DNA of 64,000 nucleotides from contig JAJEKV010000919.1 of NCBI GenBank assembly GCA_021234155.1, forward strand, positions 1 through 64,000, in the 5' to 3' direction. A model generated the notes under the pieces. It searched no databases. It saw nothing but the letters and a program-made list of their open reading frames with translations, and was not told the origin of the DNA. Each line of letters opens with the position of its first letter. The stretch's first letter is position 1. Both the position numbers and the translations under genes were made by a program. The DNA is from Isoetes taiwanensis. Taxonomy: Eukaryota > Streptophyta > Lycopodiopsida > Isoetales > Isoetaceae. Positions 24,118-35,499 of this stretch are shown here, in pieces.

Positions 24118-24192
24118 CAGTGAATAGGCTGAAGATCGAACCCAAGCCCTCTTGCTTGCAACCCAAGTACTCTACCACTGAGCTACCGGCCC
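24118..24192 (-). other. tRNA-like sequence (degenerate tRNA or SINE head)
   Basis: The minus strand reads GGGCCGGTAGCTCAGTGGTAG and on to a loop containing TTGCAA, then GGGTTCGATC. Box A (TAGCTCAGTGGTAGAG) and box B (GGTTCGATC) are good matches to RNA polymerase III internal promoters. The D-arm and anticodon arm can be drawn with one mismatch, giving a possible UGC (Ala) anticodon. The T-stem needs wobble pairs, and the 3' acceptor strand does not pair with the 5' GGGCCGG. This argues against a functional tRNA. Confidence 0.5.
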
Positions 24193-24220
24193 TTTGATGG
24201 ACTTTCAGTACTTAGTTCAT

Positions 24221-24290
24221 TCGTCATATGTGCCCATTACACATACTCCAACATTCATGTGTGCCCATTACACATACTCCAACATTCCAA
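24221..24290 (+). repeat. Short tandem duplication, period about 34 bp
   Basis: atgtgcccattacacatactccaacattc is present twice in a row, with near-identical copies. Confidence 0.8.
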
Positions 24291-24299
24291 TTTCCAACA

Positions 24300-25555
24300 C
24301 AGGTAGTGATTATGCAGCCAGGTTTCGCATCTCAACAAGCTAAAGAAACTCTAGTTTAGAAACTAGAAATATTTTGCATTTGGAGCCATCGCAGTCCCGA
24401 ATTGTAGGTGTTTGGAGAAATCACTCATAACACGCTACAAATATAGCTAGAACTCCATACATTATTATTAATTATGGCTGAAATGAGATTTGAATACAAA
24501 GACAATAGGCCTACAAGGACATGCACTATCCTTTTCCCTTGCTCTAGAGTTCTACTTATCGGCAACACATTGATATGGCGTGTGCTTGGCATTGTTTTGG
24601 TTCTTAATAGGATGCCATTGACTTCTGAATGGTTCTTGGCGCCTGCGGCTAGGGCGGCGGCGGCACGGAGAGGCAAAACAATTTTTATTAAGGTTAACTT
24701 AAGGTTTCAAGTATCATAAGGTAAGCAGAAAATTGTTATTATGTGAAATTCTAGTCCAATGGCTCGTGGGTCGTGAAAATGAACATGTGCATGTGGGATA
24801 TTCATGTGAAGAAAATTGGAAATAGCAAGACCACATATTACGGCTTGCTGAGCTCATGAATCTGTGCCTACACCGACAGATTGTGTGGTTAAATAGCAGA
24901 GTGGAGAAGATCGAGAACATAGGGAGAAAATCCGACCGCAATGAAGTCGAAATGGAGTTATTTTGAGTGCTCTCGGGTTTGAGCTATTTGTGAAGGAAAA
25001 TTCGTGTTCATATTGGTGTATTCATGCCTTTCATTTTGTGAATTCTCATTACCAGTGGTTGTTTGATTAGAAGATTAGTCTAGCTTATTTAATTATTAAA
25101 GCTAGAGCATTGTCTGTTGTTAACTTGATATTCATCAATGGGACTCGAATGTGGAGAGCAACCTAATACAAGACTTTTTTTTTTGTGTTTTTCCTCCCTG
25201 CTTTTTAATGGTCGTTTATTTTTCTATATAGCCTCAAAAAATGTCAAGGGCATATCATCTCCAGCTTTATGAAAGAGTGTTATTCAAAGTGCAGGTGCAA
25301 TTCAAAGCTATGCGGCAATCGAGTAGTCCAAAAGGGTAGTGCCACTTTTCCGCCCTATTTTTCTTCACAAAATTTAAATCCACCAATTAAATTAGTTTTT
25401 ATAATTAATACTTGAGGAAAAGCCGAGCAACGTTGGGAACTTTTTCTAATGGATGTATAATTGTAGAGTTTTGCTCATTTCTACTAAGTTCTACAATACA
25501 AAACAAATAACCCATGGAGTGATGAAACCTGAACAAATCCACTCTCTATAGAAGC
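24300..25555. other. No gene recognised
   Basis: AT-rich to mixed sequence with only short frames. A patch of GCG repeats at about 24645-24665 inflates small frames on both strands. Confidence 0.45.
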
Positions 25556-25616
25556 CATGAAAACACATTCTCGTGCCAACAGAGGGCAACCCCTTGTGTG
25601 CAGCACCTTGTTTTTA
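25556..25616 (+). repeat. Dispersed repeat family B, copy 3
   Basis: catgaaaacacattctcgtgcc...agggcaaccccttgtgtgcagcaccttgtttt. It keeps the outer AAAACAC and CACCTTGTTTT parts well and has lost the inner palindrome on one side. Confidence 0.6.
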
Positions 25617-26429
25617 TTAGCCGGCATTTTGTTGTATCGCTCATCCTGAAAAATCCTCTCATGGTTCAACACGATTGACAACTGCTCCTTTTTTTCTCTT
25701 GTTGCTCAATGTTGTTGTCTTTTATTTGTCCAAATCCTTTTATCTACCGCTAGTAGATGTTATATGATAGATTGCTAGAATATTCCACGTGGCTTCCTCT
25801 TCCTTTTAGTCTGATTTTAGTTTTGGAAACTATTTGCATCGCTTATGTTGTATTAAAAGAAGGTTCTAAGATCTCTTCCTTTATTTGTGTCATCGTTCCT
25901 TGTTAATCTACTTATCACATTGTACGCCTTGCGTGGATTTAGATTTGCGGTTCAATTCTTAGTACTTCAATTGGTCATGTCCAAAATAAGCCTTTGCACT
26001 TGATTAATTAAGTGATGTACGTTGTTCGAACCTAGCAAATTTGTGCAATAGTCCACCTCTGAGTTGTAGTCTAAAGATATAGCTATTATGTCAATGCTAA
26101 AGGGGGGTGCATAAACATTTTTCCTAGGAAGGTTTCATCTTGCATATGCTCTAGCATGAAATTGTTAGAGATAATAATTCATATTTAAACTAGTAGATTA
26201 CATTATTGTTGGATATATATCTTCATACAGCTAATCTTCCTATACTATAACAAACTTTAATGTACAAAGTTGTTTTAATGGCAATCCCCTAGGGCAATAA
26301 AACTTTGTTTTAATGAAGGATGTCACACTATGAAAAATGTTGGAATTAGAACTAAACGAATGATGCTCCGACCTGCATTCTAATGCAAATTGTACCAAAA
26401 TTCATAAATGGTTTTACCAAGCCATTATT
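25617..26429. other. No gene recognised
   Basis: AT-rich sequence with short, unrecognised frames and no repeat shared with the rest of the window that I could see. Confidence 0.45.
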
Positions 26430-26906
26430 AACAACCAACATAACTACTATTAACATTAATTAACACAAACCATTACATTGAACATTATAAAATTAAATTC
26501 CCCCTTAAACCCCCTTTTGTTTGGGTGCATATTCACACCGGGTGACTCAGCAACGAGCTGTTGGATAGGCATATTCACCCCTTTATTCCTTAATCTACAC
26601 CGCATACAAAGTTCCTCGATTTGTGGGGTATGGATGTATAGAATTTGTTATCTTGTATAACAAAATTTGCAAAAATACTATAAGATTCGGGCAATATACT
26701 ATATGGTGTTGATTTTGTAATGCAAAACATAATTCTGGGCTCTCGCCGCCCCTCGCCACCCCCCGTGTGAATATGCACCCAAACAAAAGGGGGTTTAAGG
26801 GGGAATTTAATTTTATAATGTTCAATGTAATGGTTTGTGTTAATTAATGTTAATAGTAGTTATGTTGGTTGTTATATTAGAAAAAATTTTCGGCCCTTCG
26901 GGCCCC
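26430..26906. mobile_element. Inverted-repeat element C2 with a perfect 109-bp inverted repeat
   Basis: Positions 26430-26538 and 26765-26873 are exact reverse complements over 109 bp, separated by a 226-bp loop. The right arm continues outward to cggcccttcgggcccc (26891-26905), the terminal palindrome also found at the start of element C1. The left outer end is missing. The loop is related to the C1 loop in opposite orientation. No transposase is present. The perfect arm identity implies recent formation, or correction of one arm by the other. Both arms encode the same short frame in opposite directions, which is a shadow of the repeat. Confidence 0.85.
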
Positions 26907-27561
26907 AAAAGAAACGAACATAGATAAACTCTGAGGTAAACAAAAAAATAGAAATCAAAATAAAATAAAAGTACAAAATGAATGATGTGTTATATATTTT
27001 AAATTGCATAATTTATAGGCTCCAAATTTAGAGTTTGAGCCTGAGACTCCGAATACCCTACTTTGATTAATGGAGGTACTAAAAATCCTGCTAATCAATG
27101 CTTTTTAAGATGTTTGGAGAAGATATGGTAGACGGAGCGGTGTCAAAAGCAGTGGATCATTTGGCTGGAGGACATATCTTTACCAATACTATGCACCTAA
27201 GAACATAACATCAGATCCCTGAATACATTTGAACTTTGAACTTTTCAATATTTGAAATGTCAACAATGTGTTTCTAAAAACACTGTGATACAAGCAATCA
27301 CTTCTGAACATCATGGCTTCCAGACACAACAAACATAATGAAATATCCTGCCAAACATTTTCAGAAGAGCTCCTGCACGATGAGATACCTTAACCAATAA
27401 AGAACGAAGATGTATTGGCAACATTAGATACACCATATAATAGTAACAGAATCAGGCTTCACAGGGTTCTGTTAAAAGACAATCCCTTCATTAGCAAATT
27501 TCATTGTATACAAAAACGTAATTCAATCATAATTCTGATATCATTTTCATAGATAAGGAAT
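26907..27561. other. No gene recognised
   Basis: An AT-rich stretch between element C2 and the glycosyltransferase remnant. It could include the 3' flank of that minus-strand gene, but no polyadenylation landmark stands out. Confidence 0.4.
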
Positions 27562-28368
27562 TTACCAAGCTCGGATGAGTATGAAGGTGGGACATATCAT
27601 CTTTCTTTCATTCACTTCCAGTGCCGGCCATATGTTCACAAAATCCTTCAAAGCCCCTTTTGACAAGCCATCTTTCATTTGAGCTTTCTTCGCTGCATGA
27701 CAAAGCCTTTCCACATTATTCCTGGCAACCTTTCCTCTAGATCCTCTCATTAGGTCTTCAATAGCTTTCTGAACCTTCTCTTCAGTTATTTTTCCCTTTG
27801 AGAACGTTATGCCTATATTTCTATCTTCAACAATAATCTTGCAGTTAGTACTCTGCTCCACTTCAAACGGCCATCCAATCATTGGCACGCCACTGTAAAT
27901 GCTCTCCATAACAGAACCCAATCTTGTGTCCCAGTAGACAAACACCATGAATGCTGCATATTGTTGCCCTGATGCCATGTCATTTTGTCTATATGCCTTA
28001 ATTTTTGTAACCAGTTTACCAGTAAGCATGGAGCAAAAATTGTCTTTTAAGTAGAGAAAGTAAATGATGGGTTTTTGACAGACCTCTGTAATCTGAAGAA
28101 TTACGTCTTCACGCCGAAGAAACTTCCCAAGCAGCCGAGGACCAAATTCCAGAGCATCACACAGATAGAATGTCCCGTCGAGGCTTTCAGCTTCAGATTG
28201 TGATGGTGGGAAGTCGTTATTCAACTTCTTGTTTCTGTTAAACAGAGCAAATCTAACCATGTGGCGGGCAGACTCCGGCAAGGCAAAACTCTCTGTCCAT
28301 TCGTCTACTAAGGGAGAAACATTGTGGAAACAAAAAAAGCCTCGGAGCTTCTGCTGCTTCGAAATCAA
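27562..28368 (-). pseudogene. UDP-glycosyltransferase (family 1 UGT) fragment with broken PSPG box
   Basis: Plant family 1 UGTs move sugar from UDP-sugars to small molecules in the cytosol and are about 450-500 residues long. This 268-codon frame keeps only the C-terminal half. The clearest match is SVMESIYSGVPMIGWPFEVEQ (about 152-172), the second half of the PSPG donor-binding box, followed by the usual NCKIIVED..IGI. The preceding part, which should hold the WAPQ and HCGWNS motifs, reads VFVYWDTRLGS. The conserved histidine, the CGW motif and the W-P-Q motif are therefore lost, probably through small indels. The N-terminal acceptor domain is absent and the frame opens without a credible ATG. 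It is a 5'-truncated, catalytically dead copy. Confidence 0.85.
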
Positions 28369-28939
28369 AGGAGAGACTTGTTCCTTCCTCTTTGATGATT
28401 CAGAGAAGTAAAAGGATTTGCCTCACAGCTTCGAAATCAATATCTAGCATTATAACCCTAATCAACACAACCCTAAAGCAACGGTTCTCGAGCCCTGCAT
28501 GCCATTTGTTTTTTTTTTTTTGATTTTTTATTTATTTGTGGAGGGTATGGGTAAACCATTGGTCATATAGAATTTAGACAATAAAATGCGGAGTGCACTC
28601 TAGATATACTGATTAGTATGCCTCATGCAATACGCTCATGAAATCATATGAAAACCATGCCAAAAAGCGTATAAAATCACAAAAAAAACCCCTGTTATAA
28701 TGCTACATATTCAATCACTACAGTTTACATGAACTATCGCATGAACCATGATTAGTTTTAAGACACCACTATAGAATTGATAACCAACATCTATAACCAT
28801 ATCAAAAACCACGATATGTTTTGAAAACCACTGCAGCACATGGTTTTTTTCTATCAAATAAGTTCATGTAAAAAAAACCACATATATCATGCTTTTTTGA
28901 TGGTATGATATTGGTTAAATATATTAGTTCATTTTTGGG
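28369..28939. other. No gene recognised
   Basis: AT-rich sequence upstream (on the minus strand) of the UGT remnant. It contains a T-run at about 28509-28521 and no exon that would restore the UGT N-terminus. Confidence 0.45.
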
Positions 28940-29486
28940 CTCCTTGTGGTAGTTGGTATGGGGGATGCCCGATTGCCCAACCTTGCATTTGGTAGTCGCA
29001 ATGGGTCCACAGCGTCTCAAAGCCTGCTGGAAGGACAAGCAAGCTCAGTGGTTCTCACGTTGGAATGTGCAGGCACACAGATGCGGGCAAGTACGGACAA
29101 AGAAGGAGCACAATGCATTGCGATAGTACCTAGATGCTAGCTTCGTTGCCAAGCTCTCGGATGCAGATGCCCTACTGCATGTTAAAGTGGCACAGCAAGT
29201 CAACCCCATGCTCACAAGAGGCCCACAACACTACTGGCGCACTCATTTGCCCATGAAGAAGCGCGGACTAATAGCTTCCATTCGCACGGGTGTGGACTGC
29301 CTGCGCATTGAGCCATGGCGATGGGCTCGGGAGCCACGTGAGGACAGGATCTGTCGGTGTTGCCAACAGGGCATCATTGAGGATGAATGTCACGCCCTTC
29401 AGGCCTGCCCAATGTTCGATCATATCTGGGCACAGTATGTTCAGTTAATTGTGCCTCACGAGCCCCTGCATGATGTTACGACTTAA
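28940..29486 (+). mobile_element. Non-LTR retrotransposon (LINE) 3' coding fragment 1
   Basis: The end of a LINE open reading frame. The frame at 29187-29486 contains the C-terminal pattern LRIEPWRWAREPREDRICRC, then CQQG-IIEDECHALQACP. This is the zinc-binding CxxC...H....C tail that follows the reverse transcriptase of many LINEs. Upstream, in another frame, CWKDKQAQWFSRWNVQ (about 29010-29070) continues the same protein, so there is at least one frameshift. The diverged copy at 32.1-32.9 kb has matching blocks in the same order, which defines its 3' end. No tail or target-site duplication was found here. Confidence 0.75.
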
Positions 29487-32084
29487 TGTCGGCTTGGGGG
29501 AGCGGCTCAGGCTCAACATATTTAGGCTTAGTTTACCTGGTGAAAGTAGGGATTAATTTCCATGACCTACCTTGGGGTAAACAATTAAGTAAGCTAAGCT
29601 AAGGAACTACAATATTTAAAAAGATATTAATTGACTGATAACGGGTCGTCGACCTTTTACAACCGTTTTTGTATCAGACAACGGAGTTCTTGCTGGATCT
29701 CCATATTGGCCAAGGAAAAGGTCATTCTGACCTGGAAAAAAGGCCAACTTAGCTATTCTTGCTTGGGATAATCTTGTCCACATGGTTTTTGCCTATTCAT
29801 TTTTTTTTAAGAAATCAAAGAGTTTTTTTTTTTTTAGCAGGGTTGCCTAACCCAAGCTGCCCGATTTCCTGCAATTCTAGCTATGCCACGTGTCTGCCAC
29901 AAGTATGCCATGTCATCATATTTCATTTTAGATCGTTAGATTTCTGTATTCTTGCATCGATGGCCATTAAAATTAGATATTCATTGGAATTATTCCACGT
30001 GTATCCAACCGGATGTCTACCAGCTCCTCTCTTTCCAGAATTGCAGGCTTGCTCTCTCCCTTCCCTCTTTCCTCTCGAAATGTCCAGGGAAGGAAGGGCC
30101 CAGCAAAAAACCTCACCTCAAGAAATTCAGCCCTACAGGAAGAAAATCCTGAGCATTTCAGAGTTGAGCTATGCTGTCGGCATTGGCCTCTGTGAATGAA
30201 TCATATAGCATCAATTGTGTGCATCAGACACTTCACGACCTGCTTTCGTCCTTCTTTGTTTATTTTTTCTTTTGTTGGGCAGATATACTTAGAAGGAGAG
30301 ATAGAAATCTGGTTTGTAGAGATGTCTTGATGCTCAAATAGTTGCCTGTTTCTATTTCTCTATTTCTAAGACTCGCTACCAGGCAACAAAATTTCTAGTT
30401 CATGCAAGACTTATAAGCATGTTTCTCAGATATGCCGGCAAGAAAGAAAAAGCCCTATTCATGATGATGGTTTTCCATTTAAAGGACGAAGGTCGTTCTT
30501 GTAAATGCTTGTAGCAGATGCTGTAAAGAATACAACGACCTTCAGATAGTATGTTGTGAAGCATATTTGGCGCTCAAAAATGGCTTGGAAAACTTGTGGT
30601 TGTCTGCAAGGTTTTAGAGAATGTTCTATAGATGGATGCTTTCCACCTAGATGTCCAAATGAGAGTATTTTTCTCCAAGAAACGGAAGGCTAGAGCTGCA
30701 AGACAAATACTGATGTTTGTGGCGTTTCCATCAATCAGGTTGGATCTGACACTTGGGGATAAAGAATAGAGCAAGATTTTATTTCGTATTTTACATTCTT
30801 GAAATGGTTTCTATGAGTTGTGCGATTAGAGTTGTGAAATAATATGTTAAATAAAATGCAGGTTGTGTGACCTATATTAACGGATAAGCTCTTCTGAGCT
30901 CTTACAAGTATTCACAGATGTTTTTGCTGTGTCGAAATGGCTTAAATTTTCAGCTGTTATTACTTTTCAAAAAAAATCAAGTTTTGGGAAGTCGTAAATG
31001 AATTTTAAATTGCTGTAAGAATCATGATTGTATGACAGATTAATAGCATTAACGACCCTGCTATTAATTTTAGATTAGATAGCTTGATTTATGCTAGCTA
31101 GATGAGAAAGCTTTTGTTGCATTTGTGGCATGTCTCTAGGTTGCTAATTCTAAGGTGGTAATGATAGGCTTCAGGCTGACTTTCAAGGATTAGGTGCTCA
31201 CCGTGTTTTTGCATGCCCTTCTGCATTCTCCTTCCTAGTTTTTTTTTTTTGCAATGCATGCCATTTATGGCCCTTAGAATCTCTTCTTTGAATGCATGCC
31301 CTTTGTTTTAGATCTACTTTTGGCCGGTGTTTGGCGTGGTTTTTTCCGGTGGCTACAATGTCTAGCGGCCTTTGTTTCTCATCCTGCGGATCGAACTAAT
31401 AAATCCAAGGTGGAATTTTATTGCATTTAGAGATTATATTGTGGCTATGTTTTGAACATCGATTCTATGGTTGCTATACAATATTTTCATATTAGTTCCC
31501 ATTTTTGTTTGTATTGTAGAAACCTCCGTGATTATGCTTTTTCCCGCTATTATTGTTACTATATCCAATTTTTTGCAATCACGTAATGAGTCCATAATTC
31601 AAAGTGCGTTGTTAAAAGATTTGGAATAATCTTTGCCATTTCATCTTCAAGTCAATGTCCTGCCTCTGAAATTTCCAGTTTACAAGATGAGGTACATTGA
31701 TATTTACAAGTCTCTGATACCATAAGTGTAGCTTGGATTCATTTGCAGCCTAATATTTACTCTACACTTGATAGCAATATGCACATCTTTGCAGTGATCC
31801 TGAGAAATATGTCCCAGCAGTATTAATATCTCGCTGCATCTTGCACTTCCACATGTACATATTTTGACCAAAGTTGATCTTCTTGAAATTTTTGTCAACA
31901 TAGATGATCTTTTGTTTTCCTTACATTAAACAACCTATCCTTGTTGTAGAACGTTTCCTCATCCTAGGATGTTCTGATTATTTCAATAAGACATCAAGAG
32001 CAGCACCGTGATCCACTACTTTCTAGATATATCCTTTTTGTTGCAATATACAGATGTTTGTGAAGCTCTCATTGAACCAACCTT
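29487..32084. other. No clear gene; one small promoter-plus-ORF-like patch
   Basis: Most of this stretch shows nothing. At 29880-30199 there is a more gene-like patch. Two G-box-like CCACGTGT motifs (29885 and 29996) precede a pyrimidine-rich leader and an ATG at 30080. The ATG opens a 39-codon frame (MSREGRAQQKTSPQEIQPYR...) that I do not recognise. It could be the captured first exon of a host gene. Near 31710 the minus strand reads TGGTATCAGAGAC, one base off a tRNA-Met primer-binding site, but with no gag after it. Confidence 0.3.
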
Positions 32085-32891
32085 GCTTTGGCAGTGGCGA
32101 TGGGCCCAAATGACTACCAAAGCCCTTTGGAAAGACAAGCAAGCCCGGTGGTTCTCGCTATGGAATGTGCAGCAATACAGATGTGGACCGGCGATTATCG
32201 AAGGAACTTATTTGCCTTGAAGCAAAGATTTCGGATGCTTGCTTCATGGCCAAGCTTTGGGATGCAGAGGCCCGCCACATGTCAAGGTGGCAAATTATCG
32301 ACAGCGAGGTTAATCCCATGCTCACGAGGGGCCCACACCACTACTCACCGCACCCATCTACCCATGAAAAAGCCGTAGGGTGATTGCTTCCATTCGCGAC
32401 AGTGCACACCACCTCCCGCATTGAGACAGGAGATGGATTCCGGGAGCCAGCGTGAGGACAGAGTGATGCATCGGATCTTTGTCAACAGGGCGCCATTGAG
32501 GATGGAAGTCACGCCCTCCGGGCTTTTGTCTGGAAGCATACCAAGATATCCGGGGCTCGGTATGCTTTCTGTTAGTTGTGCCCCCATCAAGCCTTGCATG
32601 AGTTAACGAAAGCACCTCTGTAGGCTTGTTGGGGATCAGACCTCCGGGAGGTAATGGATACGCGGACGCTATGCCCCCCGGTCCTAGGCATTAACCTCAA
32701 CAGCATTTGTGATTATAATCGCGGCAGTATGTCAAAGATCCTTATTGCTACTAAGGTTTTTCCCTCAAAACCCTTCTGTGGGGTTTTTAATCCCCGTAGT
32801 AATACGCTCTCTCTCTTTGTACTTGGGTCCCATAGGCCGGTTGGTCTCCTCGTGGACGATAAAATCATATTCTATTCTATTCTATTCTATT
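32085..32891 (+). mobile_element. LINE fragment 2 ending in an (ATTCT)n tail
   Basis: Blocks matching LINE fragment 1 occur in the same order: ctttggaaagacaagcaagcccggtggttctcgc...ggaatgtgca, then aatcccatgctcacgaggggcccac, then catctacccatgaaaaag. It is more decayed, with several frame changes. The 3' end is a short simple-repeat tail, ttctattctattctattg (about 32872-32891), typical of LINEs that use a microsatellite tail instead of poly-A. The tail stops 17 bp before the CACTA terminus at 32908. Confidence 0.7.
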
Positions 32892-32907
32892 GAAAAGGCC
32901 TTTGTCA

Positions 32908-33060
32908 CACTATAAGAGGATGGGGTTATAGTGTCAAACCTTGTGTCAAGACATATGGATAGTGGCAGCTTTGTGACAAATGCTACGTTCTTGACACAAA
33001 GTGCTTCCCTTGTGTCAAAATTGTGTCATGGACATAGTGTCAAATATTTTAACAAAGGAA
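32908..33060. repeat. CACTA terminus and subterminal repeat region
   Basis: The end reads CACTATAA then, 12 bp on, TTATAGTG, so the terminus is itself a small palindrome. The next 130 bp hold about seven variants of ttgtgtcaa/gtgacaaa, several in opposite orientation (gtgtcaaac, ttgtgtcaag, tttgtgacaaa, cttgacacaaag, cttgtgtcaaaattgtgtca). Subterminal repeats of this kind are the binding sites for the small transposase subunit in known CACTA elements. Confidence 0.65.
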
Positions 33061-33811
33061 TCACATTTTCTTGTCAAGTTTATATTCCACTTTATGTGCA
33101 TTGTTGCAACAACTTCTAAACAGTGTTGTACCTGAGTTGTGGCAATCTTTTCTTAAGACTTGTAACAAACCATTATTCAATATTATAACAAATACTTCGA
33201 TGGAATTGTGTTGAACATTCATACATCATTATCATACAACAACATCTAATTTGAGACAATTTTAAATCAATTTTGCATCAATTCTATAAGGATAATGAGG
33301 AATATTAATAACTACATATATCAAATAACTTAACATCATAGGAATAATGGCAATATCGTTAACAGTACTAACCAATGCTATGTGAATGCATCAATTTGTT
33401 CACATAGATCATGCTCAATATCGTCTATCTCATCATCATCGAGATATAAATGTAAAGCCACACCTGTAATTTCTTTTGAATGATCATTTGCATGTTCTGT
33501 AGCCTCTTCATCTTCAATGTAATCTTCATTATATCCATGAATGTCGATCATTAATCGAATGGAGATCTGGAAACACATACTTGCTTCCTTATCAATCCCA
33601 TATCTCTCTGAATGCCAATGGTAATTCTAGAGGAACCTTGTGCATCATTATTATACCAAAGGGCAATCCACCATGAAAATAACCCATCTTTATAATACTT
33701 CGCCCTTCACCATCGATATCATCTTCCACATGCAAGGATCTTCGCTAAAACTAACTTCACTTTCTTTCTAATCATATCTAACATCATATTCTCGCATCAT
33801 GCAATAATGGC

Positions 33812-33942
33812 TCACCATCACCATCACCATCACCATCACCATCACCATCACCATCACCATCACCATCACCATCACCATCACCATCACCATCACCATCACC
33901 ATCACCACCATCACCATCACCATCACCATCACCATCACCATC
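33812..33942. repeat. (CATCAC)n microsatellite, about 131 bp
   Basis: A nearly pure hexamer tract with one interruption at about 33903. It lies within the region matching the TNP2 C-terminus. On the minus strand it would encode an alternating Gly-Asp run, so it may have expanded inside an acidic coding tail. Confidence 0.95.
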
Positions 33943-33988
33943 CCTTTCTATATTATTTCGCCATTCTGAGATAAATCAATCACACGCC

Positions 33989-34117
33989 CGGTTCTTGGTT
34001 GACAATGTACAACAATCCACCACTTTGTGTGTCATTAGGATTTTCATGAAACGCGGTTCCTTGGTTGACAATGTACAACAATCCACCACTTTGTGTCATT
34101 AGGGATTTTCATGAATA
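33989..34117 (+). repeat. Tandem duplication within the TNP2 3' region, unit about 65 bp
   Basis: ggttcttggttgacaatgtacaacaatccaccactttgtgt...cattag-gattttcatgaa occurs twice, at about 33989 and 34053. The duplicated DNA encodes the end of the TKWWIVVHCQPRN segment, so the duplication arose after the coding region lost function. Confidence 0.85.
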
Positions 34118-35389
34118 AATAACGCCAACTTGACTTGGAAAGACAAATGGTTCTTTTTTCATTTCGTGTAATACCTTTGAGGAATCTACTGAAACTCCGA
34201 TGGATGACTCCTAAGTGTCCTCCCACCTCTGTATATATAACTTTGAACCAGTGTTTCAAGATATTCACATGGAAGCTACGATAGTCCAATTCACGATGAT
34301 ATCCGCTATGGTTCCAACATAGTCAAGATTACTTTCCGAAGGTTGCATCCTTGTTGCTAGATTGGCTTTTTCTGTTCAAATTGTGCAGTAATGCTGTAAT
34401 CAAATGTAACTCTATGTTTGTCAACACAAGCTACGGAAGTGGTGTCCATACGCCCACATTAAAGTATAAAAGCGAGCCTAATATAAAAATAAAAAATATT
34501 ATTATAAGTAAAATGTAAACTAAGCATCAAGATTTACACCACCTTCCTTCCTAAAAGGGTAAGGCAATCTCGCAATCATCATCCCATTATCACTTGTCCA
34601 CATTCTTTAGTTTCATCCACACGAGCCAACAACCATGTGTTATCGATAACATCCGGCAAAATAGACCGTCCCTCGACAACCCTATCTTCTTTTTAGCAAC
34701 TTCATACAAGTCCCTCCATGGTTGTAAAAGCTTGCAGATATTAATGACAAATGTGCTTATATCGCGGAAGCATGTCATCGCCAAGTTTTCGTTTCTATTC
34801 CCTTTGCCTTGTAATACCGACGACGCGATCTCCCTTGGTTCTTCCTTTTTCCCATAATTTAGGACCATCGGGGATGGCATGAGTTCGTGGCATCATTTAG
34901 ATAAAGTGTTTCTGCATAAGATGCCCTTCACCATGCAGACCCTCACGGTCTTGCCATTTGGCTACAAAAATCTTTGAGCACCTTCATATAACGTTCTAGA
35001 AAAACATCCACCGCTAGGAGCGTGTCCAAACCAATCCGATCTCATTTGGGATGTGTATTAATAGATGTACCTTGTAGATGTAAGTACGTTATTAATTTAC
35101 GCTTAGAATTGCTACAAGTACATTATTGTGGTTGCATAAAAATATGTTGTTATACCTGTAGGTCAAAAAACTAGTGGGAAATTTTTTCAATGTCACAGCA
35201 AGAGAATCACTTCCTCCTCCACATTTGATATCTCCCCACTTCAATTTCCTTTGAAGACACCCATCTTGCAAATTTACCCAATCGATATATAATGCTCCTC
35301 ACTTGTGGGTTCAAGAAGTCCCATATCACACAAGGTAGTATATGTCGCAATGTGCATGAAGTATAATTAAATATATTGCAATATAAATT

Positions 35390-35390
35390 A

Positions 35391-35479
<89 letters not shown>

Positions 35480-35495
35480 AGAGAGAGGGGAGAGA
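35390..35495. repeat. (TG)n(AG)n compound microsatellite
   Basis: About 17 bp of TG repeat runs directly into about 70 bp of AG repeat, followed by G-rich imperfect AG. It lies in an apparently non-coding part of the TNP2 pseudogene. Confidence 0.95.
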
Positions 35496-35499
35496 ACAC

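Noticed and set aside
26478-26825. Two identical small proteins encoded in opposite directions
   Set aside because: They are shadows of the perfect inverted repeat of element C2.
31705-31725. Second LTR-retrotransposon primer-binding site (minus strand TGGTATCAGAGAC)
   Set aside because: One mismatch from the site, and no gag or LTR end is recognisable next to it.
32640-32720. Target-site duplication for LINE fragment 2
   Set aside because: No matching direct repeat could be found on both sides.
33812-33942. CRISPR-like or regularly spaced repeat array
   Set aside because: It is a simple hexamer microsatellite with no spacers.
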